Positions 34,264-43,455 of a stretch of 64,000 bases of DNA are shown piece by piece. Position 1 is the stretch's first letter; each line of letters opens with the position of its first letter. Made by a program: the position numbers and the translations under genes. The notes below the pieces were generated by a model. The model was not told where the DNA came from, did no database searches, and worked only from the letters and a program-made list of their open reading frames with translations. This stretch comes from Bacillus sp. FJAT-26390 (lineage in GTDB: Bacteria; Bacillota; Bacilli; Paenibacillales; Paenibacillaceae). The DNA lies in contig NZ_MAQX01000034.1 in the NCBI RefSeq assembly GCF_001682865.1, positions 41,569-105,568 of the forward strand, given 5' to 3'.

Positions 34264-35154
34264 TTACCTATCCCTCATTGTCCGTTGTTTTACGGCATTG
34301 GGCCGCTGTCTGAATTCGCTCGGCGAGAGGCCCGTCTCTTTCTTAAAGTTGTTGCTAAAGTAATGAATGCTCGCATAACCGAGTCCGGCCACAATCGCTT
34401 CGATGGGCTCTCCACGCAGCAACGACTGCTTCGCCTGCTTGATCCGCTCCGAAATTAGGTACTGCTTCGGATTCTGTCCCACCTCTTGGTGAAAAATAAC
34501 GGTGAAATAACCCGGATGATAGCCGCACAGCTCGGCCAGCTCACCTACCGTCCACTGTCTGCCCGGCTGTTCACGCATCGCTTCTAGCGCCGGCCCGATC
34601 TTACTAGCTGGTCCGTCCGCCTGCGAACGCAAAACCGAGCGAACGACCAGCGTTAGCAGTTCCATCATCAGAGCGCGCAGCGCGAACGGATAAGCCGCAT
34701 TCTCTCTGACGTACTCCTTGACGATGCGGGCGAACAGCCCCTCCACGTGGACGATCGCAAAGTGGCTCATCAGTTCGATATCGGCTGCGCCCGGAATTGC
34801 GATGCGGAACCGCTCTGGCTCCGCATCGAGCTGCGCCGCAGATGCTCCCCGGATTAAGTAGGCTGGATGAACAGGTTCAGGGGAATGGCTGTGGAACGTG
34901 AAATGAACACTGTAATATTCGGTCGCCTTCGTCGTCGCGAGCAGATGGGCGCCGTTTGGTCCTAACAACACGCATTCGCCTGGCGAGATACGGTATCGGC
35001 TCCGTCCCAAATGCAGATCGACTTCACCGGATACGACATGAAAGAACTGCCAGTCAGGAATGAACCGCGGCCCCCACTGCACGTTCGGACTAGCGGTGTC
35101 GCGGCTTGCGAAATTCACCGCAGGGCTGCAGTCGAACAGCGACCCCAGATGCAT
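34264..35154 (-). CDS. AraC family regulator
   Basis: A 296-residue regulator with an N-terminal cupin (DLHLGRSRYRISPGECVLLG) and a C-terminal double HTH (about 185-285): WTVGELAELCGYHPGYFTVI, then PIEAIVAGLGYASIHYFSNN and FKKETGLSPSEFRQR. Paenibacillus often uses such regulators to sense sugars. It is divergent from the PhyH dioxygenase gene, with about 140 bp between them, so it likely controls it. GGAGG lies 10 nt before the ATG. Confidence 0.9.
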   Translation of the reverse strand: MHLGSLFDCSPAVNFASRDTASPNVQWGPRFIPDWQFFHVVSGEVDLHLGRSRYRISPGECVLLGPNGAHLLATTKATEYYSVHFTFHSHSPEPVHPAYLIRGASAAQLDAEPERFRIAIPGAADIELMSHFAIVHVEGLFARIVKEYVRENAAYPFALRALMMELLTLVVRSVLRSQADGPASKIGPALEAMREQPGRQWTVGELAELCGYHPGYFTVIFHQEVGQNPKQYLISERIKQAKQSLLRGEPIEAIVAGLGYASIHYFSNNFKKETGLSPSEFRQRPNAVKQRTMRDR

Positions 35155-35293
35155 ACGGATCAGCCCTCCTCTGATCGAAATCTTGAAAAAACGTAAATCT
35201 CTCTGTTATTTGTCTAAATACGATCCTTTGCTCCTAATGTATATTTAAAGCGCATACAAAATCAACTTGATTTTAATAGAGGAGTGTTGGGAA

Positions 35294-36115
35294 ATGTTAA
35301 CGGAAGCGCAAGTGAAGCAGTTCGAGCAGGACGGTTTTCTAAAAGGGGATATCATATTAAGCGATGAAGAGGTTGAGGTGCTCCGCCGCGAGCTGCAGGA
35401 TGTGATGGATGGGAAGACAGTCAACAAGCCGGTTATGAATCATAACATGCTGGACGCCGGATCGCTCTACGACAATATGAAAATGACGGTCAGCGAGCGT
35501 GTCGTACAAATCGTAAACATCTGGATGGCGAGCGACGTCTACTTCAAGCATGCGTCGAACCAACGGATTTGCGAGGAGATCGCCCAGCTCTCCGGCACAG
35601 ACACCGTACGCATCTGGCACGACCAGATCCAATACAAGCCCCCGGTATCCGGCGGACCGACCGGCTGGCACCAGGATCATCCTCTGTGGCCAATCATACA
35701 ACCAGCCGATCTTGTCAGTGCTTGGGTGGCGCTTGACGATGCAGTAATCGAGAACGGCTGTATGTGGATGGTTCCCGGCAGCCACAAGTGGGGTGACCAT
35801 CAGAAATATTTGGCCAGTGACGAAAACTTCATGCCCTACCATAAGCAGCCCGAGTTGCTGCCAAGTGTCGCCGAAGTGAAGGCTGTGCCATTCGAAATCA
35901 AGAAGGGTCAAGTCGGCTACCACCACTGCATGACTTGGCACGGCAGCCCGCATAACCGTTCCGAATTGCATCGCCGGGCTATTGCGGTCCATTATATGCC
36001 GGGTCATACCAGATACGAACCGTCAGCGAACCATGCGATGCACGATTATGTGAACGTGAACGCCGGTGAAATTCTTCAGGGCGACCATTTCCCAATCGTG
36101 TACAAGAAGGCGTAG
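35294..36115 (+). CDS. Phytanoyl-CoA dioxygenase (PhyH) family protein
   Basis: A 273-residue Fe(II)/2-oxoglutarate-dependent oxygenase. The HxD iron motif is in TGWHQDHPLWPI, the distal His in YHHCMTWHGSPHNRSELHRR with the Arg that binds 2-oxoglutarate, and VALDDAVIENGCMWMVPGSH is a family block. It hydroxylates a small organic substrate that cannot be predicted. Start at ATG 35294 (GAGGAG then 9-10 nt); the upstream frame has no signal. Divergent from an AraC regulator and closed by a terminator, it forms a simple regulator-enzyme pair. Confidence 0.9.
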   Translation: MLTEAQVKQFEQDGFLKGDIILSDEEVEVLRRELQDVMDGKTVNKPVMNHNMLDAGSLYDNMKMTVSERVVQIVNIWMASDVYFKHASNQRICEEIAQLSGTDTVRIWHDQIQYKPPVSGGPTGWHQDHPLWPIIQPADLVSAWVALDDAVIENGCMWMVPGSHKWGDHQKYLASDENFMPYHKQPELLPSVAEVKAVPFEIKKGQVGYHHCMTWHGSPHNRSELHRRAIAVHYMPGHTRYEPSANHAMHDYVNVNAGEILQGDHFPIVYKKA

Positions 36116-36141
36116 CCGGCCATCGGGATGGCTTGATTGCC

Positions 36142-36185
36142 AGCTCTATTCATGCCAAGTTTCTGGAGCATGAATAGAGCTGTCT
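36142..36185. terminator. Terminator between PhyH and nagA
   Basis: AGCTCTATTCATGC and GCATGAATAGAGCT form a 14-bp perfect stem around a 12-nt loop, between convergent genes. Confidence 0.85.
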
Positions 36186-36227
36186 TTCGGACGGCGGCTG
36201 CGGACAAGGATACCCTAACTCGTTTGC

Positions 36228-37370
36228 TTATAAAATTCGACCGCCTACCATCGTCCATAACACTTGAAATTCATTATCCAATAAGACCAGGTCGGCATCA
36301 AATCCAGCTGAAATTTCTCCCTTTTGCTGAAATCCAAGGATATTGGCCGGCGTAGTTGAAGCCATCTGTACCGCATCGATCAAAGAAATTCCGGTTTCGA
36401 CCGTATAACGCAGTGCTTCATTCATCGTAACGGTACTGGAGGCGAGTGTCCCATCCTCTAGTCTAGCAATGCCACCCGATACCGTGACATGGTGACCGCC
36501 AAATAGATATTGCCCATCACCAAGACCCATTGCTTGCAAGGCGTCTGTGATTAAGACCACTCCTTCCGGTCCTTTCAACCTATGCATCAAACGAATGATA
36601 GCAGGATGCAGGTGGACATTGTCCACAATAGCTTGAAGACTTACATGATTTTCTTCGAAAGCTGCCACGACCAAACCCGGATCTCGATGATGGATCGGCC
36701 GCATGCCGTTAAAGCAATGCGTAACATGGCTTGCGCCCGCTGAAAAAGCTTGTTTGGCTTCCTCATATGTGGCGTCAGAGTGCGCGACTGCAATAACGAC
36801 GCCTTGTTCTTTCAAAAATGATATTAAATCCATTCCTCCGGGCAACTCAGGCGCGATAGTTACCATCTTAATAAGAGAACCCGCTTCCTGAAAAATCATT
36901 TTTATTTCTTCGAGGTCGGGATGCCGCAAATACTTTTCATTTTGCATGCCTTTTCGCTTAGGGTTCAAATAAGGTCCCTCTAAGTGTATCCCTGCAATCT
37001 TCGCTCCCGCTTCATGCCCGATTACGCGCTTAACGCTGCGAATCATTTCTAGGAGATCCTCTATCGTAGAACTAACAGAAGTAGCCAGAAACGACGTGCA
37101 CCCTGATAAAGCACAGGCACGTGAAACCTCTTGAATGCTCTCTTCCGTGCCGTCCATCATATCAAAACCATTGGCGCCGTGAATATGGACATCGAGCATT
37201 CCCGGTACTAACAAATGCCCTCTCCCATCAATTCGTTCATACTCTTCATTTAGGCTGGAAAGATCCTCTGTGTCTATCCTCATAATCTTCCCATCAAAAA
37301 TCCAAACATGGGCTGAGGGGACGATTTCATTTTGAAGCACCACTTGAACATTATGCAAAATCGTATACAT
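36228..37370 (-). CDS. nagA: N-acetylglucosamine-6-phosphate deacetylase
   Basis: A 380-residue amidohydrolase. The metal motif HIHGANGFD, IHLEGPYLN, VAHSDATYEEAKQAF, SHVTHCFNGM and catalytic Asp in LITDAL are all in place. It removes acetate from GlcNAc-6-phosphate to give glucosamine-6-phosphate. Start at ATG 37370 behind GAGGAGG; the longer frame to 37397 lacks a signal. It lies 40 nt downstream of a DeoR regulator and 9 kb from a kinase/SIS/GH9 operon that would generate related sugars. No nagB is beside it. Confidence 0.93.
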   Translation of the reverse strand: MYTILHNVQVVLQNEIVPSAHVWIFDGKIMRIDTEDLSSLNEEYERIDGRGHLLVPGMLDVHIHGANGFDMMDGTEESIQEVSRACALSGCTSFLATSVSSTIEDLLEMIRSVKRVIGHEAGAKIAGIHLEGPYLNPKRKGMQNEKYLRHPDLEEIKMIFQEAGSLIKMVTIAPELPGGMDLISFLKEQGVVIAVAHSDATYEEAKQAFSAGASHVTHCFNGMRPIHHRDPGLVVAAFEENHVSLQAIVDNVHLHPAIIRLMHRLKGPEGVVLITDALQAMGLGDGQYLFGGHHVTVSGGIARLEDGTLASSTVTMNEALRYTVETGISLIDAVQMASTTPANILGFQQKGEISAGFDADLVLLDNEFQVLWTMVGGRIL

Positions 37371-37409
37371 AAAAAACCTCCTCAATATGGTTATCATTTT
37401 TTTTCGAGC

Positions 37410-38177
37410 CTATTCGTTCTCTTCCTCACACTCAATGACCGTAATATTTTTCTGGTCTAAAACTTCTCTTATTTCACTCGGTATTTCTCGATTTGTAATT
37501 AATATGTCAACGTGATCAAAGTCCAACCGATAAAATGATTTGCCAATAAATTTTGTGTGATCGGCCACTACGATTACTTGATCTGATCTACGGGCCATTT
37601 CTCTCTTTACCCTTGCGTCTTCTTCAAATGGATAATAAAGCCCATCTGAGCGGATCGCCGCTGCTCCTATAAATGCTTTATCAGCGCGAATTTCACTAAG
37701 CTTATCTATTATGGACGAGCCATACAAAAGTCTGTGCTTTACATTCAAGTAACCGCCGAGAACATAGATTTGAAGATCCTCACGATTCGATAATGTCGCT
37801 ACGTTATCAATTGAATGCGTGACAACCGTAATATTTTTTGCGCTAATTTGCTCGGCGACAAATTGCACGGTAGTTGATACGTCTAAAATCACAGTCTCAT
37901 GATCTTGGATAAGCTTTGCACCAAGCTTCCCTATTCGTTTCTTAGTCTCGGATTCATCAATCAAACGATCCTGATAGGACAATATTTTTTTCTGCAGCTC
38001 GGGTAAAGCCAGCCCTCCGTGCGTACGAACGACTACGCCTTCTTGTACCAGTCTGACAATATCCCTTCGCGCCGTATCTCTTGATACTTCAAATTGTGTA
38101 CATATATCCGTAACGCTCATCGATTGATGCTGCTTCAAGTATTTGAGTATTTTTAGCAATCTTTCCTCTTGATACAC
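37410..38177 (-). CDS. DeoR family sugar regulator
   Basis: A 255-residue DeoR/AgaR-type regulator: HTH (MSVTDICTQFEVSRDTARRD) and a sugar-phosphate-sensing DeoRC domain (DVSTTVQFVAEQI, VVTHSIDNVATL, GSSIIDKL, DKAFIGAAAI, VADHTKFIGKSFYRLDF). It heads a two-gene operon with nagA and should be released by an amino-sugar phosphate. Upstream TATAAGTATATTATAACTATA-like repeats near 38220-38245 may be its operator, but the motif is not decisive. Confidence 0.9.
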   Translation of the reverse strand: MYQEERLLKILKYLKQHQSMSVTDICTQFEVSRDTARRDIVRLVQEGVVVRTHGGLALPELQKKILSYQDRLIDESETKKRIGKLGAKLIQDHETVILDVSTTVQFVAEQISAKNITVVTHSIDNVATLSNREDLQIYVLGGYLNVKHRLLYGSSIIDKLSEIRADKAFIGAAAIRSDGLYYPFEEDARVKREMARRSDQVIVVADHTKFIGKSFYRLDFDHVDILITNREIPSEIREVLDQKNITVIECEEENE

Positions 38178-38483
38178 GATAGATGCGCCTCCGTTTAAGT
38201 ATTTTTAGACATTTTAATAAGTACTTATAAGTATATTATAACTATATTTAAGTCATTGCAAGCATTTATCCATCGTCGAATGGTTCCAACACGAAAGAAA
38301 CATTCCCGCGATTATGATTCATATACGAAAAAAAGAAACTATAGGCCGCTTCACCATAGTCTCTTTTGTCCTTGGTTATGTGATTGTATGAAACGATAAA
38401 TGAAGGGTATGAGCACAATCTGAACAGACTCCTCTAGCATACTCTACTTAGTAGAATTAATTATTTAGGGAGGAGGTTTCAAT
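38178..38483. other. Intergenic region, divergent promoters only
   Basis: No gene was found. AT-rich repeats (TAAGTACTTATAAGT at 38218-38232) upstream of the DeoR gene are a plausible operator. A GGGAGGAGG ribosome binding site for the next gene sits at the right end. Confidence 0.45.
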
Positions 38484-39047
38484 ATGCACTGGATATCCAT
38501 TATTTTCATCGGACTAGCTTCTAATATTGATAATATAGGAATTGGGGTATATTTTGGAGCACGCTCGACGAGAATTCCAATGCTTTCAAACCTATTTATT
38601 GCCATTCTCGGAATGGCTGCCGCCTATTCATCGATTACGATGGGACATCTCATATCAGGATATATGAGTCAACAGCATGCCAATTTGATTGGCGGTATTA
38701 TCATTATGGCTCTAGGAGCAATGAGTATTAGACCTAAAGGCGTAACTATCGTTAAGACAAGCCCTTTACCTGCATCAAGTGATTACAATAAAGACATCTC
38801 ATGGAAAGAATCAATCTCGTTAGGCATAGCGCTTTCATTAAATTGTCTAGCAACGGGCTTTGGAGCAGGGGTCAGCGGTGTTTCGCCATTCATGACTGCA
38901 ATCTCAGTTGGCATGTTCTCATTAATAACTGTAGCTATCGGCGTGCGCATCGGGCATCAGATTGCAAAGACATGGCTGGGGAAATATTCAAACGTGATCG
39001 GCGGGTTGATATTGATTGCTATTGGTCTTTATGAGATTTTCACGTGA
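38484..39047 (+). CDS. ytaF: YtaF-like sporulation membrane protein
   Basis: A 187-residue protein with six membrane helices in two repeats of the MntP/DUF204 type: IFIGLASNIDNIGIGVYFGA (Asn-x-Asp-Asn motif) and SLNCLATGFGAGVSG. The first repeat's D-N-x-G matches sporulation protein YtaF, a MntP-related cation exporter-like protein. GGGAGGAGG precedes ATG 38484. Monocistronic, followed by a terminator. Transport substrate unknown. Confidence 0.85.
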   Translation: MHWISIIFIGLASNIDNIGIGVYFGARSTRIPMLSNLFIAILGMAAAYSSITMGHLISGYMSQQHANLIGGIIIMALGAMSIRPKGVTIVKTSPLPASSDYNKDISWKESISLGIALSLNCLATGFGAGVSGVSPFMTAISVGMFSLITVAIGVRIGHQIAKTWLGKYSNVIGGLILIAIGLYEIFT

Positions 39048-39099
39048 TCCGTGCTCGGCTTCCCGTCCCTCGGTTTTGAAGATTGCAACTGCGATAGAA

Positions 39100-39126
39100 G
39101 AATCGCGAAACGACGCGATTCTTTTT
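39100..39126 (+). terminator. Terminator of the ytaF-like gene
   Basis: GAATCGCG and CGCGATTC pair around AAACGA, then TTTTTGG follows. Confidence 0.8.
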
Positions 39127-39169
39127 GGTGTTTAGAATGCCCGAGCGGAAAGACCGCATTAGATTCGTA

Positions 39170-40261
39170 TCAAGCGTAATCGCCGGGTTGCGTCTTGCTC
39201 TTCATCGCGACGCCAAAATCCGTGTAGATCCGGTTCGTCAGGTCAATTCCCCTGCCTCCGGCGATGTGATGCGCGAGAATCTGAAATGGAATAACCAGTG
39301 CGAGCGGCGCTTGAAATTCGTCGAGCTGAGCGTCTATTCCGAGCGTCCTTTCTTCGGCGGCCCGTCCAAGCTTCACCGTGTACGTGTACGGCGTAATACG
39401 CGACTCGTAGTCCCGCAACGATTCGAGCCGGTGCTTTACCGGGCTCTCCGTCTCAAGGAAGAACATGCGGTGCTCCGGATTCACTTCCAAGTAAGGGCCG
39501 TGCATGAACGCTTCTAGTTCGATCCCTTGCGTCGGTATGCGGACCGTCTCGGAGAACTTCGTCTCGATTTCCTTAACCGTGCCGACTGCGGGACCATTAC
39601 CGACAGCTGTGAACCTCGGCGCTCCTACAAAGTCTTCTTTGTAGCGCTCATAGAAGGCTTCGGTGTCTGCAATGATCTGCGGCAGGGCAGCTCCGAAATT
39701 CCGAAAGGCTACTAGCTCCGAGCGTACCTGATCTGGCGAAGCAAGTCCCTTCCTCTCGGCAAGCCGCAGCCCTGCAAGCATAAACGTCAGCACCGTCGAC
39801 GTGAACCCCTTGGTTACGTAGCCGACCCGCTCCTTCCCGCATCCGATATCAACCGTTGCGTCAGCCGACTCGGAAATCGCGCTTGCCGCATCGCTTGCCA
39901 TCGCGACCGTTGCCATTCCGGTCTCCTTTCGCACTCGTTGCAGGGCGCCGATCGTCGATGTGCTTTGTCCGCTTTGGGAGATGCCTACGGCTAAGTCCAC
40001 ATGCGGGGAGATACGATCGTAATACGTAAAATGAAAAGGCTCTTTGATTTCCATACGAACGCCTGCCCATTTCTCGACGTAATACTTTGCGCTGAGCGCA
40101 GCATTGTAGCTAGACCCCGTCGCGAAAACGAGCCAATCGTCCTTACCGAGCGCAACTTCCGCGAACCCGTCCACGTTGCCTGGGTAACTCGCTGTAATTG
40201 CCTCGATGATATCGGGCTGCTCAAGCACGTAGGTCATCATAGTAGGTTTAGTTGTTGTCAT
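39170..40261 (-). CDS. SIS-domain sugar isomerase/deaminase-like protein
   Basis: A 363-residue protein with two SIS domains of the GlmS-C/AgaS/FrlB type: FATGSSYNAALSAKYYVEKW, GISQSGQSTSTIGALQRV, VGNGPAVGTVKEIETKF and IELEAFMHGPYLEVN. It binds phosphosugars and could isomerise or deaminate an amino-sugar phosphate, e.g. glucosamine-6-phosphate, but has no glutaminase domain. Start at ATG 40261 (AGGAGG, 7 nt). It is the last gene of the ROK-GH9-ABC operon, 72 nt after the solute-binding protein. Confidence 0.85.
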   Translation of the reverse strand: MTTTKPTMMTYVLEQPDIIEAITASYPGNVDGFAEVALGKDDWLVFATGSSYNAALSAKYYVEKWAGVRMEIKEPFHFTYYDRISPHVDLAVGISQSGQSTSTIGALQRVRKETGMATVAMASDAASAISESADATVDIGCGKERVGYVTKGFTSTVLTFMLAGLRLAERKGLASPDQVRSELVAFRNFGAALPQIIADTEAFYERYKEDFVGAPRFTAVGNGPAVGTVKEIETKFSETVRIPTQGIELEAFMHGPYLEVNPEHRMFFLETESPVKHRLESLRDYESRITPYTYTVKLGRAAEERTLGIDAQLDEFQAPLALVIPFQILAHHIAGGRGIDLTNRIYTDFGVAMKSKTQPGDYA

Positions 40262-40333
40262 CTTCAAGCCTCCTGATCCTTTTTCGCAGAAATCCCGAGC
40301 CTCAACGGGAATATAGACTCGGGATCGCGTTCG

Positions 40334-41683
40334 TTACTTTTTCCGCTTGGCGAGAATATCGTTAACGTGCTTCTCCAGGTCAGGAAGCAGCTCCGCCGCC
40401 GCCTTCTTCCCATTCTCGAGCGGCTGCATTTCGTTCTTAATAATATTGTCGAGCTCGCCGTAACCGACGATCAGATGGTTCGACGATTCGATGCCGTACT
40501 TTATGCCGCCTTCATATACCTTTTGCAAATCGGCCGGGTCGATATTCGAGAAGTTGGCATAGAATTTGCCTGCCGCCTCGGAGTTCGACGGAGGCGTGCC
40601 GCCGCTCAGGGCAACCGCTTTCTCCTGTACGTCCTTCGTCAGCTGGTACTCGATCCACTCGAGCGCTTCTTTCGGATGCTTGGAATCTTTCAGGATAAAC
40701 AATGGGTCGACATAAAGCACATCGCGCACTTTATCGTTGCCGGCCGAAGGAATCGCAGCTACGCCGACCTTAAAGCTATAGTCGTTCGAACCGGCGAGAA
40801 TCCATGCCCCGCCTACCGACATCGCGACTTTCCCGGTCGAGAACGCGTTGCCGCCTTGACCCGAAAGGACTTTGGCGTTGATCGGATCGATCGAGACTTT
40901 GTCTTTGTACATGAGATCGCTCAGCCTTTGGTAGGCGTTAATCGATGCCGGGGAGGAGAAGTCGACCTTAGCCGGACGACCGCCGCCTGTCGTGAACGTC
41001 TCTGGCGGATAAACGCCCCCACCGAAATACGTCGGGTACATATCCCGCGGTCCCCAGTTGAAGTCGAGCCCCCATTGCGCTTCCTCGGGATTGTTAGAAG
41101 TGACCGTCAGCTTCTTGGCGACCTCAACCATTTTGTCGAACGTCCAGGACTGATCCTCGTAATCGGCAGGCGGGTAAGGCAAGTTAGCCTTATCGAACAT
41201 ATCTTTGTTATAAAGCATAAGGGAAGTATAGCTGTAGACCGGAAGGCCGTAAGTTTTGCCTTCGACTTTGTAGATATTCATCAGCTCGTCGGACAAGCCG
41301 TAATCCGCTGGGTTAAAGTTCAACTCCTTCAACAAGTCGGTCATGTCCATGATCATTTCCTTGTCCATGTAATCCGCGAAGCCATTGGTGCCGAAGTGGG
41401 ACGTGACGTCCGGTGTCGTGCCCGCGGCGATCAAGCTCTGCAGCTTGGACTCATACTGGTCGTAAGGCGCCTTGACGATTTTAACCTTGATGTTCGGATG
41501 GGACGCTTCAAAGTCCTTCACCAAATCCTCGACATACGCTTTGTCAGAGGAATCCGCCGTGAACTGCGTAATCGTGATGGGCTTCTCCGAGTTGCCATTG
41601 TCCGAACTCGAACATCCGGATAACGCCAGCGCTGCGGTTAATGCGATCGAGCCTAGCAGAACGTACGGTCTAGCTTTTTTCAT
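40334..41683 (-). CDS. Sugar ABC transporter solute-binding lipoprotein
   Basis: A 449-residue family-1 extracellular binding protein. The lipobox LALSGC ends the signal peptide; ITQFTADSSDKAYVEDLVKDF begins the mature lobe, and FSTGKVAMSVGGAWIL plus WIEYQLTKDVQEKAVALSGG are typical. GGGAGAGG precedes ATG 41683, giving the correct lipoprotein start; a frame open to 41830 is spurious. It feeds the two permeases encoded immediately upstream. The substrate is inferred from context to be an amino-sugar oligosaccharide. Confidence 0.93.
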   Translation of the reverse strand: MKKARPYVLLGSIALTAALALSGCSSSDNGNSEKPITITQFTADSSDKAYVEDLVKDFEASHPNIKVKIVKAPYDQYESKLQSLIAAGTTPDVTSHFGTNGFADYMDKEMIMDMTDLLKELNFNPADYGLSDELMNIYKVEGKTYGLPVYSYTSLMLYNKDMFDKANLPYPPADYEDQSWTFDKMVEVAKKLTVTSNNPEEAQWGLDFNWGPRDMYPTYFGGGVYPPETFTTGGGRPAKVDFSSPASINAYQRLSDLMYKDKVSIDPINAKVLSGQGGNAFSTGKVAMSVGGAWILAGSNDYSFKVGVAAIPSAGNDKVRDVLYVDPLFILKDSKHPKEALEWIEYQLTKDVQEKAVALSGGTPPSNSEAAGKFYANFSNIDPADLQKVYEGGIKYGIESSNHLIVGYGELDNIIKNEMQPLENGKKAAAELLPDLEKHVNDILAKRKK

Positions 41684-41718
41684 AGTCGACCTCTCCCTTT
41701 TACTTAACATAATTTGTT

Positions 41719-42555
41719 CTATTTGACCCCCGTCATGGCGATGCTTTGCACGAATTGCTTTTGAGCGACGGAGAATAAAACCAAGATAGGCAATACGGCA
41801 AGAATGGAAGCGCCCATGATGACGCCCCAAGCCGGCGGGCGTGTAACGTGGCCGACCATGCTGGCCATCCCGATCGGCAATGTGAATTTATCCGACGAGC
41901 TTAAGTAGAGCACCTGCCCGAGCAGATCGTTCCAGCTCCATATGAAGGAGAATACTGCCGCCGTCGCGATGACCGCCCCCGAGAGAGGCAGCGCCATGTT
42001 CCACCATTGCCGAATCTCGGACAAGCCGTCCATCGTCGCCGCTTCGAACACCTCGTTGCTAAGCGAAGCGTAGAACTGGCGTATCAGGAATACGAAGTAC
42101 GCGGACCCGAGAAACGAAGGCACGACAAGCGGCAAAATGTTGTCCATCCACCCCAAATGGCGGAACAGGATGAACTGCGGCACCATGATCGCCGGATATG
42201 GCAGCATGAGCGTCGCCAGCAGCAAGGCGAACAGCGCCCCCTTGCCTCTCGCCTCGTATCTCGCGAATCCGAACGCTGCGAAGGAAGAGGAGAGTACGGT
42301 GCCGATTACGACGAGAATGCCGATTAGGAAGCTGTTCTTATACCAAAGTAAAAAGTCCGTCTGCGTGAATAAATCAACATAATGCGTGAAAATGATCTTT
42401 TTCGGGAAAATGGATGGCGGGAAGACGAGCGATTCGGCTCTCGACTTCAGTGACGTCGCCAGCATGTTGATCATCGGAAGAAGCATGAGTACCGTAAGCA
42501 CTGCAAGCAGCATAAAGCCTGCCCAATCCAACCATGATCTGCGTCTGCGGTTCAT
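41719..42555 (-). CDS. Carbohydrate ABC transporter permease (MalG type)
   Basis: A 278-residue permease with six helices. The EAA loop appears as VFEAATMDGLSEIRQWWNMA, followed by LPLSGAVIATAAVFSFIWSW. It starts inside the preceding permease stop (ATGA overlap), so the pair is translated together. No ATP-binding gene lies in the operon; a shared MsmK-like ATPase is expected elsewhere. Confidence 0.93.
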   Translation of the reverse strand: MNRRRRSWLDWAGFMLLAVLTVLMLLPMINMLATSLKSRAESLVFPPSIFPKKIIFTHYVDLFTQTDFLLWYKNSFLIGILVVIGTVLSSSFAAFGFARYEARGKGALFALLLATLMLPYPAIMVPQFILFRHLGWMDNILPLVVPSFLGSAYFVFLIRQFYASLSNEVFEAATMDGLSEIRQWWNMALPLSGAVIATAAVFSFIWSWNDLLGQVLYLSSSDKFTLPIGMASMVGHVTRPPAWGVIMGASILAVLPILVLFSVAQKQFVQSIAMTGVK

Positions 42556-43442
42556 GTCCCGTCGCCTCCTTCGTAATGGACTAATTTTTTAGACATTCTC
42601 ATGACGAGCAACGTGAAGAACATAATGACGAGAAGCAGGATCCACGCCATCGCGGATGCGTAACCCATCCTCGAGTTGGTGAACGCGTTCTGGTACAAGT
42701 AGTACACGTAGAACATGGTCGAGTAGTTCGGTCCGCCTTGCGTCATGACGTAGGCTTGGGTGAACACTTGGAATGACTCGATCATGCCCATGATGAGCTG
42801 AAACAGAATAACCGGCGATATCATAGGCAATGTGATGTGCCAGAAAGAGCGAAGCCGTCCGCCTCCGTCGATATCCGAGGCTTCGTACAGCGATTGAGGC
42901 ACGCCCTGCAGACCGGCGAGGAAAATAATCATACCGCCACCTACGGTCCATAACGACATGATGATGATGCCGATAAGCGCCCACTTCTCGTCGAACAGCC
43001 AGCTAGGACCGTCAACGCCGAACCAACTTAGCATGTAGTTGATGAGGCCGACCTTCGGGTTGAACACCCACAGCCACATGAGAGACATCGCTGCGCCCGA
43101 CACCATGCTCGGCACATACATCGCCGTTCGGAAGAAACCTTTGAACGGAATCTTCTGATTGATGAGAACGGCGAAGAACAGCGCGAGACCCAGCTGGATC
43201 GGAATGCTGAGTAGCATATATTTCACCGTCGCCTTCACGGAGAGCCAGAAGATTTTATCGTGGAATAATTCCTCGTAATTCCCGAGGCCAATCCACTTTG
43301 GCGAGTTCACGATGTTGTATTCCGTAAAGCTGTAATAGGCGGAGGCGATAATCGGATACAGCGCGAACAGGATCGCTCCGATGAGCCAAGGTCCGATGAA
43401 GATGTAGAAATATTTTGCTTTCTTGTTGCGCTTGCGTTTCAT
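42552..43442 (-). CDS. Carbohydrate ABC transporter permease (MalF type)
   Basis: A 296-residue sugar permease: basic N-terminus MKRKRNKKAKYF, first helix IFIGPWLIGAILFALYPIIA, and EAA loop LYEASDIDGGGRLRSFWHIT. Start at ATG 43442 with GAGGAGGAG; a longer frame reading into GH9 is spurious. It forms the channel with the downstream MalG-type protein. Confidence 0.93.
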   Translation of the reverse strand: MKRKRNKKAKYFYIFIGPWLIGAILFALYPIIASAYYSFTEYNIVNSPKWIGLGNYEELFHDKIFWLSVKATVKYMLLSIPIQLGLALFFAVLINQKIPFKGFFRTAMYVPSMVSGAAMSLMWLWVFNPKVGLINYMLSWFGVDGPSWLFDEKWALIGIIIMSLWTVGGGMIIFLAGLQGVPQSLYEASDIDGGGRLRSFWHITLPMISPVILFQLIMGMIESFQVFTQAYVMTQGGPNYSTMFYVYYLYQNAFTNSRMGYASAMAWILLLVIMFFTLLVMRMSKKLVHYEGGDGT

Positions 43443-43455
43443 GGAACTCCTCCTC

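Noticed and set aside
40367..41623. 418-codon open frame antisense to the sugar-binding protein
   Set aside because: Arises from codon bias of the GC-rich real gene on the other strand; Arg/Val-rich translation, no family resemblance.
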